DNA of 34,755 bases from Methanothermococcus sp. SCGC AD-155-C09 (GTDB lineage: Archaea > AGJL01 > Methanococci > Methanococcales > Methanococcaceae): contig JAHEQB010000099.1 of assembly GCA_019561555.1 (NCBI GenBank), positions 1-34,755 of the forward strand, written 5' to 3'. A model generated the notes under the pieces. It made no database searches. It saw only the letters and a list, made by a program, of their open reading frames with translations, and was not told the DNA's origin. This document shows positions 21,377 through 31,026 of the stretch, piece after piece; positions within the stretch are counted from its first letter, which is position 1; every line of letters starts with the position of its first letter. A program made the translations under genes and the position numbers.

Positions 21377-22333
21377 TTACATATTTAATTCCCTTCTTAA
21401 TTCTCCCATAGTAGAGTGTCTCTCGGCAAAGGCATCATGTCTATGGATACTTTCCTTATTTACCTGTCTAACTAACACTTGAGCATCATCAGGTAAATAT
21501 TTAAACTCCTCTACAATTTTCTTTATCATCTCCCTTGCACAGTCCTCAACAAACTTTGGATTTCTATGGGCCATTTCTACAACATAACTCTCATCCACCC
21601 TTTTTAATAATTCATAAACCTCCCCACTCATTGATTTTTTTATAATATTTATTATCTTTCCAATACTAACATTGTATCCATTAGGAACTTCAATCATTAC
21701 TGTGCCAATTCCTCTTTGATTGTGGGTTGCAACAACCACAGAATCTAAAATTTTAATTATATCCTCATCTGAAAATCCCTTTTCCTTTAGATTCTCAATT
21801 GCTTTTTCCTTTAAAAGATTTTGGGCACAGGGACAGGCTGTAATACCTACAACCTCTGCACCTACCATTTTTTTTATGCAAATATTCCCCTCTGAATCCT
21901 TTATACCATAGGCCCTACTTATAATCTTACATATTTCTTGAGATTCTTTATTGGTTACTGGAGATTTTTCCTCCATCACATAATCTCCATATATTAAAAC
22001 CTCTGCCCTACTGGCATATTCGTGTTTTTCAAATAATTTTTTTACAATACCCATGGATAACTCTTCCAATCCATAGGTTTCCTTAATAACAAGGTTTTCA
22101 ATTACCTCCTCAATTACCTCTGGACTTCTTGACATATGTATGCCCTTCTGGGAACTTGGTAGATCCACAAAAACTTCAAAGGTAGGCAATAATATAATTG
22201 GCCTCTTATTTCCCCTATATATTTTAACAAGTTTCTTTAGGTTCGTAATTCCCACTCTTGTAAGGGAAATTTTAATATCTGGCTCTGTGGCTTGGACATC
22301 ACAAAACATAAAATCCACCTTATTGTAAATCAT
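21377..22333 (-). CDS. mptA: GTP cyclohydrolase MptA (FolE2-like, methanopterin biosynthesis)
   Basis: DVQATEPDIKISLTRVGITNLKK, VFVDLPSSQKGIHMSRS, VGITACPCAQ, RHDAFAERHSTMGELRRELNM. Confidence 0.9.
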   Translation of the reverse strand: MIYNKVDFMFCDVQATEPDIKISLTRVGITNLKKLVKIYRGNKRPIILLPTFEVFVDLPSSQKGIHMSRSPEVIEEVIENLVIKETYGLEELSMGIVKKLFEKHEYASRAEVLIYGDYVMEEKSPVTNKESQEICKIISRAYGIKDSEGNICIKKMVGAEVVGITACPCAQNLLKEKAIENLKEKGFSDEDIIKILDSVVVATHNQRGIGTVMIEVPNGYNVSIGKIINIIKKSMSGEVYELLKRVDESYVVEMAHRNPKFVEDCAREMIKKIVEEFKYLPDDAQVLVRQVNKESIHRHDAFAERHSTMGELRRELNM

Positions 22334-22679
22334 ATAAATTTTAAAATAATATTAAAAATAAAAAAATAATATGATTTAAATAATATAAATAAGTTTTTAT
22401 AAAAATAATTTAAAATATTTTAAAAATTATAATAAAAAAATTAGGATCTATTAAAAAATAAAGATAATAGAAAAAAAAAATTAATAAAATATTAGTTATT
22501 AATATTATTCTTTCTAAGATTGCTAAGGAAATATACTATAAATCTAAAGGACAAAAGGGTAAATATTTATTCTTTCGTATTTTATAATATTATTTTAATT
22601 ATCACCACTAGAAATAAAATAAAAATAATTATAATATTTAATAAATAATAAAAATAATAAATAAGTACCGGCTATATAC

Positions 22680-22800
22680 AATTTAGTCTTAACCTGAGAA
22701 CTTTCATAAGGACTTTTTGTCAAAGATTATCTGTCTTTAGTGTTTAGGAGCATCTAAAGAGTAAAAGTGGAATTTTTACTTTTTAAGTATTTTAAAATTT
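22680..22800 (+). repeat. dispersed intergenic repeat, copy R5
   Basis: TTTAGTGTTTAGGAGCATCTAAAGAG...GGAATTTTTACTTTTTAAGTATTTTA; hairpin TTTAGG-AGCA-TCTAAA at 22743-22758. Confidence 0.7.
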
Positions 22801-22935
22801 TAAATTTCTATTTTATCTTAATTATTTTTTATATTAATATTAATAAATTTTTTTAATAAATTTAATAATTTTTTATAAATATATTATTTTTTTTATTATT
22901 GATTTTTTCATTTTATTTTTAAATTTTTTATATTT

Positions 22936-24195
22936 TTATTTATTATTTTTATCTCTATTAAAATCCTCCTCTATTAAAACATCACTTAATTCTTTGGATA
23001 ATATATAATATACATTATTTCCAGAGCGCTCCTTATATATGTAGCCCATTTCATAAATATCTGATAGATGGGTTCCAATGGTGCCTGGAGAATAATTTAA
23101 AGATTTGGCAAGTTCAGTTACTGTTGATCTCCCATTAAAACTTGCCAATGCCCTAACTATCTTAGATTGGGCAGGAGTTAGATGGTTTAATATCTGATGG
23201 CCTATGCTAATACCTAATTTTTTCATGGCCATTTTTACTATGTTTTCATCTATTTCTGTCAGTCCCTTTTTTAATCCTATGGATATGGCCTCAGAACAGG
23301 TCATAATAATCTTTCTTGGAATACCATCACACTCCTCCACAATAACATCAACTGCTCCTTCAGTAAAGGGCTCATAATTTTTAGCCTTGGATATTTGGGC
23401 ATCCTTTAATCTTCTCAATATTAAATCATAGGATTCTTCCTTGGATAGGGGAGGCATGTTTATTATCTTTGGTAATCTATCCCTCATGGCAGGAGATACC
23501 TTAGTTAGATTTTCCATAAGTGTGGGAGAGCCTGCAAAAAATGTTAGAATACCATCCTCATATAAAAAGGAATGGAAAAATTGGAGTAATTCAAGACATT
23601 TCTTTTTTGCAAATTGGTCAGCCTCATCTATAAGTATTATACATAGTCTATTATCTCCCTTTACAATATTCAATAAATAATCCAAATCCCTTTCAATTCT
23701 CTCCCTGGGATAATGCACTGGGGTTTTATCTGGATGGGCATCTAACCTCCTATATATCTCAATTATTTTTTGGGAATGTTCCACATATTCAGTAGATAAT
23801 GTGCCCTCCATAGTAAATAAATTATCCTTTATAATTCCATACATAAGTTGTATTAGAAATTGTCTGGGGGTAATTTGAGAGGCCTCCAATTCAACAGTCC
23901 AATGGTTCTGCCTCTTTGCTGCATAGTATATAACATTTAAAAGGGAACTCTTCCCAATTCCCTTTGTTCCAACAATGGCAGCATTGGCCACACTACCATA
24001 CTGGGCTGCTCCAAGTATATCGGCTATCTCCATTAATTCTGTGGTTCTACCAACAAAAAATTTTGTATTGCCCCTTATTGGTTTTTCAGAGAAGGGATTC
24101 GTCTTTAACTTTAGCCTATTCATGGCTTTTTTTGTTATGGATGATGCATTTTGTATAAATTCTATAGGGTCCAACATAATATCACAGTAGTCCAT
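22936..24195 (-). CDS. Orc1/Cdc6-like AAA+ ATPase with C-terminal winged helix
   Basis: NPFSEKPIRGNTKFFVGRTTEL, Walker A GTKGIGKSSLL, Walker B LCIILIDEADQ, C-terminal HTH LTPAQSKIVRALASFNGRSTVTELAKSLNYSPGTIGTHLSDIYEMGYIYKE. Confidence 0.8.
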   Translation of the reverse strand: MDYCDIMLDPIEFIQNASSITKKAMNRLKLKTNPFSEKPIRGNTKFFVGRTTELMEIADILGAAQYGSVANAAIVGTKGIGKSSLLNVIYYAAKRQNHWTVELEASQITPRQFLIQLMYGIIKDNLFTMEGTLSTEYVEHSQKIIEIYRRLDAHPDKTPVHYPRERIERDLDYLLNIVKGDNRLCIILIDEADQFAKKKCLELLQFFHSFLYEDGILTFFAGSPTLMENLTKVSPAMRDRLPKIINMPPLSKEESYDLILRRLKDAQISKAKNYEPFTEGAVDVIVEECDGIPRKIIMTCSEAISIGLKKGLTEIDENIVKMAMKKLGISIGHQILNHLTPAQSKIVRALASFNGRSTVTELAKSLNYSPGTIGTHLSDIYEMGYIYKERSGNNVYYILSKELSDVLIEEDFNRDKNNK

Positions 24196-24250
24196 TATTA
24201 AAAACTTATTTTTATACTTTCTAATTTTTAATATATTTATATATTTTTTA

Positions 24251-24278
24251 TTCGAATAATTCGAAAACTCGAAAGTCC
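24251..24278 (+). repeat. TCGAAAAC-type tandem motif (upstream of orc1-like gene)
   Basis: TTCGAATAATTCGAAAACTCGAAAGTCC. Confidence 0.8.
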
Positions 24279-24852
24279 TACTATAATATGATTTTTAAAT
24301 ATATTTTTATTTATATATGTCAATAATTAAATAAACAACCTTATATATAATAACCGTGAATACAATATTAAAATAAAATTAAAATGTGAATATAATAATA
24401 AATAAAAAAATAATATAATCTATGGCTCCTAAATACCTATAAAATTAACTTTAATAAAATTTTAAAAAATATATAAACTATCACAGTAATAATAAAGTTT
24501 TCTTTAATTCAATTTTTAGTATATATAGTAAAATCAAAATCGTGAATCAATAATATTATATTATATCTGCTATGAATATATTAAATTATACCTATAAAAA
24601 ATTATAATTTATTTTATATATTCTTATAATTACCTATCATACCCCTAAATATAAAAATAATTTATTAAAACCAATAAAATTAATTAATCAAAAATAAAAA
24701 AGTATATATATTTGATACTTCCATTAAGATAATAACCTAAAAATAATCCTTAAATGAATCCAAGGATAAAACATATACTAAAAAACATTAGAATTGATAA
24801 AATAATAAAATAAAATATAAATAAGAAATAAATAAAAAATTAAGGTGAAATA

Positions 24853-25371
24853 ATGGAGAACATAATAAATGAAAGTATATCTACCCCTATAAGAAAATTA
24901 ATTTTACATTATGTGTTAATTCGTGGCACAACATATCCCAAACAAATAACCGAAAACCTGAAAATCTCTAAGGGGCTTCCTTCTCAATTTTTAAGGCTTT
25001 GCACTGCTTTAAACCTAACAAAGCGAGAGAGAAATGGCCATAAAGTAATGTACTCCATGACTAAAAAAGGAATTGCAATTTTAAAGAGATTATGCCCTGA
25101 AATATTTGACCTTAGTTTTTCGAGTCTTTTCGAAAGTTTATCGAAAAAGAAATTTGATACTAAGTATTACCCAGTGAATAAAATAGGTTTTGAAATAAAG
25201 AAATACGTGGATAACTTTGGTGGAATCACATTTAAATTCTATGATGATAGTGGAGAAGAAATATCCTCAGTCTTTAGGTCTGCTGTAGGAACATGGTGGT
25301 GTGTAGCCTGTCAATCCAATGATTGTAGGCATATTAATTATCTGAAAAAATATTACCTTAATCCCAAATAG
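24853..25371 (+). CDS. HTH-domain protein with C-terminal Cys/His (SWIM-like) motif
   Basis: N-terminal winged-helix-like segment (YPKQITENLKISKGLPSQFLRLCTALNLTKRERNGHKVMYSMTKKG); C-terminal WWCVACQSNDCRHINYL. Confidence 0.65.
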   Translation: MENIINESISTPIRKLILHYVLIRGTTYPKQITENLKISKGLPSQFLRLCTALNLTKRERNGHKVMYSMTKKGIAILKRLCPEIFDLSFSSLFESLSKKKFDTKYYPVNKIGFEIKKYVDNFGGITFKFYDDSGEEISSVFRSAVGTWWCVACQSNDCRHINYLKKYYLNPK

Positions 25372-25733
25372 TAATATTTCGGGTTTTCGGGTGTGCACTG
25401 TATAAGGGGAGGGGAAAGTATATAAAAAATTTAATATTCCAAAATATTTTTGAGAAATAATTCCTTGGAAAATGGTTTATTTTTTGATATATCATAGTAT
25501 ATAAGTTTATATTATTAATACACTGATAACTGCATTTAATTTATGTATATTTTAATTATTTATTTTGTATTTTTTAAATAGTAGAAAAATATACATTATT
25601 TTAATAAAATACTTATTTATATTATTTATTATACATATTATGTGCAAAAATATAATATCAATATAATTTCTTAGGAATAATTTTTTTTATTGTACTTAAG
25701 GGATACTTCTTTTTTCTGTACATATATATCACA

Positions 25734-25748
25734 CTCGAAAACTCGAAA
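25734..25748 (+). repeat. TCGAAAAC-type tandem motif
   Basis: CTCGAAAACTCGAAA. Confidence 0.8.
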
Positions 25749-25818
25749 CACTTTTAAGAAATCATTTAAATACCTTTTTTCTTAAAATATTAACCTGAAA
25801 TATTATATTAAAAACAGT

Positions 25819-25831
25819 GTTGTGCCACAAC
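25819..25831. promoter_or_regulatory. perfect palindrome GTTGTG-C-CACAAC, operator-like
   Basis: 6-bp arms around a single central base, in a noncoding convergent intergenic region. Confidence 0.5.
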
Positions 25832-25894
25832 TATGAACAAAACATAAATGGTAATAAAATAGATTATTTTTTTAATATTCGGCAAAAAACAATA

Positions 25895-26956
25895 CTATCC
25901 GAAAACTCGAAAGTTATCTATAATGAGGTTGTTGTAATATATCCCATACACACTGGCATGGAAACTCCTATAGGGCAGGGTTTTAAAAATATCTAATAAA
26001 TCACTATTATCAGTATTTATTTTAAATATTATATTTTTTCCAATTCTTCTCTTTTTTAATATTTTTTTATCTGCCAATTCACTTAGATAGGCATATATTG
26101 TGGGCAATTTTAAATTTATATGTTTTTCAATATCATTTATGGTAAATTTTTTTAATTTCCAGGCTATATTTATTATTTTTTTATACTTATTTGGGAGTAT
26201 TAAGGGAATTACCTTTGACCAGGGTATTTTTAATTCCCTTAGGTTCCTTACCTCTCTTTTAATGCGGGGGAGAATTATATCCAGTATGTTAAGATTTCCC
26301 TGGGATATTTTTAATAGATATTTTGCTACCTTTGTGGATAGAATACATCCCTTTTTTCTTGCGTAGTATTTTATTATTGCAATATTGTTTATTTTCGAGT
26401 TTTCGAATATCCTTTTGGCATATTCTGTGGATTCAATAGGACATCTTAATACTATTGTAATGCCATTTTTATTTAACCTATCTACAAATTTTTTAAACCC
26501 ATTAATATGATTCCACTTATTTATGTTGTGTAAATCAAGTACAAGAATTGGTTTCAATACCTTTAATAAAGTTATTGTTTTATTAATGGCATTTTTAAAG
26601 TTCCACTGATAAATATCATTAAAAAAGTCCCCTATAAATCTATACCATGCCTTTTTTGCTCTATGGTAGTTTTTATTAATATTTTTAAAATAGACTTTGT
26701 CTAAATACTTAAATATATTTAGGTTTAGATCTTTATCCCTCTCTTTAAATAATACCATTTTGTCCTTTATTGTATATAATAACCTACTAATGGTTTTTTT
26801 TAATGAGGGTGTTGCCAATATCCTTAAAATAGGTATGCCATCCACTAAATTAATCTCCCCACTTTCATTTAACTCAAGAGTATTTTCTCTATCTGTTGGC
26901 ATAATCCATAAATCCCCTGTTAGAAAGTCCTTAGCATTTTTGGCAATTATATCCAT
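25895..26956 (-). CDS. divergent winged-helix protein, possibly a degenerate Orc/STAND-type ATPase
   Basis: 353 aa Lys/Asn-rich; ILVLDLHN Walker-B-like strand, no recognisable Walker A; C-terminal HTH FTINDIEKHINLKLPTIYAYLSELADKKILKKRRIGKNIIFKI. Confidence 0.5.
   Translation of the reverse strand: MDIIAKNAKDFLTGDLWIMPTDRENTLELNESGEINLVDGIPILRILATPSLKKTISRLLYTIKDKMVLFKERDKDLNLNIFKYLDKVYFKNINKNYHRAKKAWYRFIGDFFNDIYQWNFKNAINKTITLLKVLKPILVLDLHNINKWNHINGFKKFVDRLNKNGITIVLRCPIESTEYAKRIFENSKINNIAIIKYYARKKGCILSTKVAKYLLKISQGNLNILDIILPRIKREVRNLRELKIPWSKVIPLILPNKYKKIINIAWKLKKFTINDIEKHINLKLPTIYAYLSELADKKILKKRRIGKNIIFKINTDNSDLLDIFKTLPYRSFHASVYGIYYNNLIIDNFRVFG
25899..25914 (+). repeat. TCGAAAAC-type tandem motif
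   Basis: CCGAAAACTCGAAAGT; overlaps the 3' end of the 25895..26956 ORF. Confidence 0.75.
26391..26412 (-). repeat. TCGAAAAC-type tandem motif (inverted, inside CDS)
   Basis: ATTTTCGAGTTTTCGAATATCC. Confidence 0.7.
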
Positions 26957-27030
26957 AATTCTTCCCTTTATGTAAATTTTTATTTTGGATTATTTCTTTA
27001 AAAATAAAATAATAAAATTTATATTAATTA

Positions 27031-27270
27031 TAGTCAAGGACATAATAATTTAAACTTATTATGGGTATAGCATCTATACTTAAAGGGTTTCCCCTAAACA
27101 TCCAGTGCTTAGGGGTGTAGGAAGGAGGATATCGGCAGAACTTTTGCTTTTTTAGTATTTATTTTCTTTTATATTTTCTTTATGTCTTTAAGTAAATATT
27201 GATATTGCTTTTTTTTAAATACTTAATTTTTCCCTATATCTTAGGATTTAGGTTATTTTAATTTTTATTT
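27031..27270 (+). repeat. dispersed intergenic repeat, copy R6
   Basis: TAGTCAAGGACATAATAATTTAAACTTATTATGGGTATAGCATCTATACTTAAAGGGTTTCCCCTAAACATCCAGTGCTTAGGGGTGTAG, near-identical to R7. Confidence 0.9.
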
Positions 27271-27650
27271 ATTTTTAATTTTTATATTTAGATTATAGTT
27301 TAAGAAATCATGTTCTTAATTATAATTTATTACCATAGTTCCTACTAAAACTAATATATACTAACCACTAACTTATATAAAAATATTATACTTAAGGAAA
27401 AAAGGAGTTTACTAAAAGGTTAAAAGAAGAAACTACCATAGATATAAAGGATACATTGAGCAGGAAGTTCTCTAAAAAAAATGAAGAAAAAGGACGTTAC
27501 ATTCATTGCAATGAAAAGAGAGAACATTATTGAGGGATATAAGGAACAGGAGTACTACAGGTTCCTCTCTAAACTGAGAAAGAAAATTAATATTTTTCTC
27601 AGTTGTAGATAACTTAGATTAATATATATACGGGCTGTAAGTAGAAGGGG

Positions 27651-27707
27651 CCTATTTGTTAAGATTATTCTTAGTTTGATAATCTTTTAATTTCTATCCT
27701 TAATAGG
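27651..27707 (+). other. nested hairpin, candidate structured RNA or mobile-element end
   Basis: Outer CCTATT/AATAGG enclosing inner AAGATTAT/ATAATCTT (27661-27686). Confidence 0.45.
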
Positions 27708-28066
27708 TGATGGGAACTAGGGTAATTTATTTTATTTTTTATTATTTAATTATTTTATATTTTATTTTTTTTAATCATTTTATAATCTTTAATTCCATAT
27801 TTCTTAGGTATGTCTTAAGTATAATTAGCCTTATTTTATAATCTCTTACTAATTCCACTACTTTTTAAAAACTTCCCATCTATCTATGGATATTTTAAAA
27901 GTAAAGTCTTTTAAGAACTATTATGTCCTTTTATAGATCTCTATTTTTTATTTAATTTTTTAGATGTTATATTATTTTATAGGCCGCTGCCTTTTTAAAC
28001 TCCTTTTCTTCCTATTTATTTTTTTATTTAGTTTTATCTCCTTGGTATATATTTTTTTAAAAATTG

Positions 28067-28270
28067 TAGTCAAGGACATAATAATTTAAACTTATTATGG
28101 ATATAGCATCCATACTTAAAGGGTTTCCTCCACACATCCAGTGCTTAGGGGTGTAGAGGGGAGGAAGGTAAGTTATGGGATTTCTACTTTTTAAGTATTT
28201 ACTTTCTTTTATTTCTTTAAATATTTTATTTTTCCATATATCTTAGGAATTATATTATTAATTTTATTTA
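28067..28270 (+). repeat. dispersed intergenic repeat, copy R7
   Basis: Near-identical over its first ~90 nt to R6, with further similarity in the T-rich tail (TTTTTAAGTATTTA, TATATCTTAGGA). Confidence 0.9.
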
Positions 28271-28352
28271 TTTTAATTATTTTTATATTTTATTTATTTT
28301 ATTATTTTATTATTTTATACATTGTAATATATGACTTATAATATATAACCCA

Positions 28353-30398
28353 TTAAATTAACCTATATTTTCCATTTCTTGGTTCGTCTATATCCCCTCT
28401 TTTAAGTAATTTCTTAATGATATTTTCTACCCTTTCTTCATCCATCCCCTTCTTTTTAGCCTCTTCAACAATATCCATAAATAAAACTAAATTATCTCCA
28501 TTCTTTTTTTCAGATAGATTTTTTATAATATTGTAAATCTCCTTCATATCATCTCGATCTTTACTGGATTCCCCTACTATTTTCCCAACATCTATCATCC
28601 CTGTTTCAGGATCATAGGCAATTTCCCTTAAGGATTCCATTATTATATTAATGGCCTCCTGGGCATCTTCAGCCTCTACAATATCCTTTAATTTTACCTT
28701 AGCATGGGCCTCAGCAAGTCTAATTGCAGCCTCAAGTTGTCTTGCAGTTACCTGTATGGAACTCTTTCTCATATTGACATAGTACTCCACTAAAATATCC
28801 TCGGCCTCCCTGGATATAGTTGGTTTCTTAGTTTTACTATATATTATGTATTTTGTAATGAAATCTTCGTCTATTTCCACTCCATATATGTTGGTTTTTT
28901 TAGTCTTTTTATTTTCCTTATCCCTTTTAAGGTAATTCCTATGGATATCAATAATATGCCTTGCTATCTCTGTATCTTTGGCCCTATTCACTTCATCCTT
29001 TATGGGAAAGATTATATCAAACCTACTTAACATGGGAGCAGGTATATTTATCTGTTCAGGTATGGATTCATTTGGATCAAATTTACCCCATTTGGGATTA
29101 CATGCAGCCAATATTGCACACTCTGCTGGAAGTTTAGTGTTTATTCCTCCCTTATTGATATGTATAGTCTGACTCTCCATGGCCTCCAATACATAACTTT
29201 GTAAATCCTTATTTACAGTTAATTCATCAATACAGGCTGTGCCCTTATTGGCTTTAACCAATAAACCTGGTTTTATTACCCAAGTATCATCCCCAATCTC
29301 AGTCCTTTCCCTTACAACAGCGGCTGTTAATCCTACCCCTGATGCAGTAGTTACAGAGCCATACATGTTTCCTGGAAGTTCTGCAATTTTTCTTAGCATA
29401 ACACTCTTTCCTATACCTGGATCAGTAATTAAAAGAATATGACTATCTGCCCTTTTATTTCCCTTTTTAACTCCCTTTATCTGTTGTAAAAATATGGCCT
29501 TTTTTATGGTATTATATCCCTTTATTTCCTTTATAAGTTCATTGGCCAATATATTCAATACATCAGGATGTTTAGATACCTTTTCAATATTTTTAATATC
29601 CTCTTCAGTAAGTTCCATCTCCAACTTATCCTCTATTACTTGACAATCTATTCCCCTTATATATATGTCATATATGGGCAATTTTTTATTACTACGGTAT
29701 TTAATTGGCACCCCTGTTATTCTTACCCTTCCACAAAATACCCCTGGTGAATTTTCCAAGAATACTGTTATGTATTTTGGAGGCTCTTCAGGATCATCCA
29801 TTAGATCCAATGGTTGCTGGATTTTTAACTCTTGAAAGTCAATATATTCTGATATATTTTCGTTAATTTCCATTGAACCATTACAATCTTCTTTACCACA
29901 GGGCATTGATTCTGGAATGGATTCATATGGATTATCAATAGTCTTTTTTATGGAGTATCCACATTTATTACATACAAATACTGCTTTCTTTAATATGGAC
30001 TTTATTTTAGTGGCCAATACTACTATGCCTTCAAATTCAATGAGTTTTCCTAAGGTATTACTTTTAATATCCTTAATTGTTAAAGTTCTGTTTCCATATC
30101 TTTTAAATATATGGGGCAAATTTTTAATGGTGATAATACATTTACTATCTTCACTCTTTAATATTCTGTAGGCTTTGTTGTAGGCCTCATTTAATATTTC
30201 CAATCCATCGTAGGGATTATTATGGAGATATTCTATAAATTCCACTAATCCATAGTTATATAGTTTTTCTAAATCAATGGCTATTCTTTCCCTTTCAGAG
30301 ATAATATCCTCACTGTGGAAATTCCTAATATAATTTGCAATAGGGTTTATAAAATCTTCTCTATCTTTCTTTTTTATTTCTATTGATTCCTCATCCAT
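28353..30398 (-). CDS. mcm: MCM replicative helicase
   Basis: Zn finger CNKCGY...CGKEDC, Walker A LLITDPGIGKSVMLRKIA, Walker B-like ACIDELTVNK, SRFDIIFPI arginine finger, C-terminal wH. Confidence 0.93.
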   Translation of the reverse strand: MDEESIEIKKKDREDFINPIANYIRNFHSEDIISERERIAIDLEKLYNYGLVEFIEYLHNNPYDGLEILNEAYNKAYRILKSEDSKCIITIKNLPHIFKRYGNRTLTIKDIKSNTLGKLIEFEGIVVLATKIKSILKKAVFVCNKCGYSIKKTIDNPYESIPESMPCGKEDCNGSMEINENISEYIDFQELKIQQPLDLMDDPEEPPKYITVFLENSPGVFCGRVRITGVPIKYRSNKKLPIYDIYIRGIDCQVIEDKLEMELTEEDIKNIEKVSKHPDVLNILANELIKEIKGYNTIKKAIFLQQIKGVKKGNKRADSHILLITDPGIGKSVMLRKIAELPGNMYGSVTTASGVGLTAAVVRERTEIGDDTWVIKPGLLVKANKGTACIDELTVNKDLQSYVLEAMESQTIHINKGGINTKLPAECAILAACNPKWGKFDPNESIPEQINIPAPMLSRFDIIFPIKDEVNRAKDTEIARHIIDIHRNYLKRDKENKKTKKTNIYGVEIDEDFITKYIIYSKTKKPTISREAEDILVEYYVNMRKSSIQVTARQLEAAIRLAEAHAKVKLKDIVEAEDAQEAINIIMESLREIAYDPETGMIDVGKIVGESSKDRDDMKEIYNIIKNLSEKKNGDNLVLFMDIVEEAKKKGMDEERVENIIKKLLKRGDIDEPRNGKYRLI

Positions 30399-30739
30399 TT
30401 GATCCCTTTTTAAATTAAATAAATTAATATTTTTTATTTTTAATAATAAAATAAATTTTTAATATAAATAAAATAATTAAATTATAGTCAGGAACAAAAT
30501 TCCTTGAACTCATGCATTATATTATAACATGAATATACTAAAATATATACCATTTGTAGGGAGTTATTGATAAAATTTTATATGGTGAGTTCAGATAATT
30601 ATGTTTCTTACTATAAGTATAATTTAATAAATTAGCAAAAATCTTTAATATAAATAATAAAAATAATATGGATAATGATAAAAATAATAAAAAGGATAGA
30701 ATGTTAATAAAAAATATTTTAATTTATTATTTAGCCTGA

Positions 30740-30870
30740 TAAAGTTTATATACCATCCTGTAAAGAATTATCTACTCTTCAGTGCTTAAGAGCATCTAAG
30801 ACGAACAATGACGAGATTTTCACTCTTTTTTATATTTTTACTTTTTAAGTATTTTAATTTATTTTTTAAG
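30740..30870 (+). repeat. dispersed intergenic repeat, copy R8
   Basis: CTTCAGTGCTTAAGAGCATCTAAGACG...ACTTTTTAAGTATTTTA; hairpin at 30785-30800. Confidence 0.7.
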
Positions 30871-31026
30871 TATTTTAAATTCTTAGATTATTTATTTTAA
30901 TTATTTTTTTAATTACTTTATTTTTTATTTTAATATTCTATACATTATTTAAAATAAATACTAATAAATAGATAACAATTCCCAACAAATAAAATAAATA
31001 TGATAATAAAAATCATCATAGTATAA

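Noticed and set aside
28353-30398. Intein in the MCM gene
   Set aside because: Walker A to arginine finger spacing is normal; no intein splice-motif insertion is visible in the translation.
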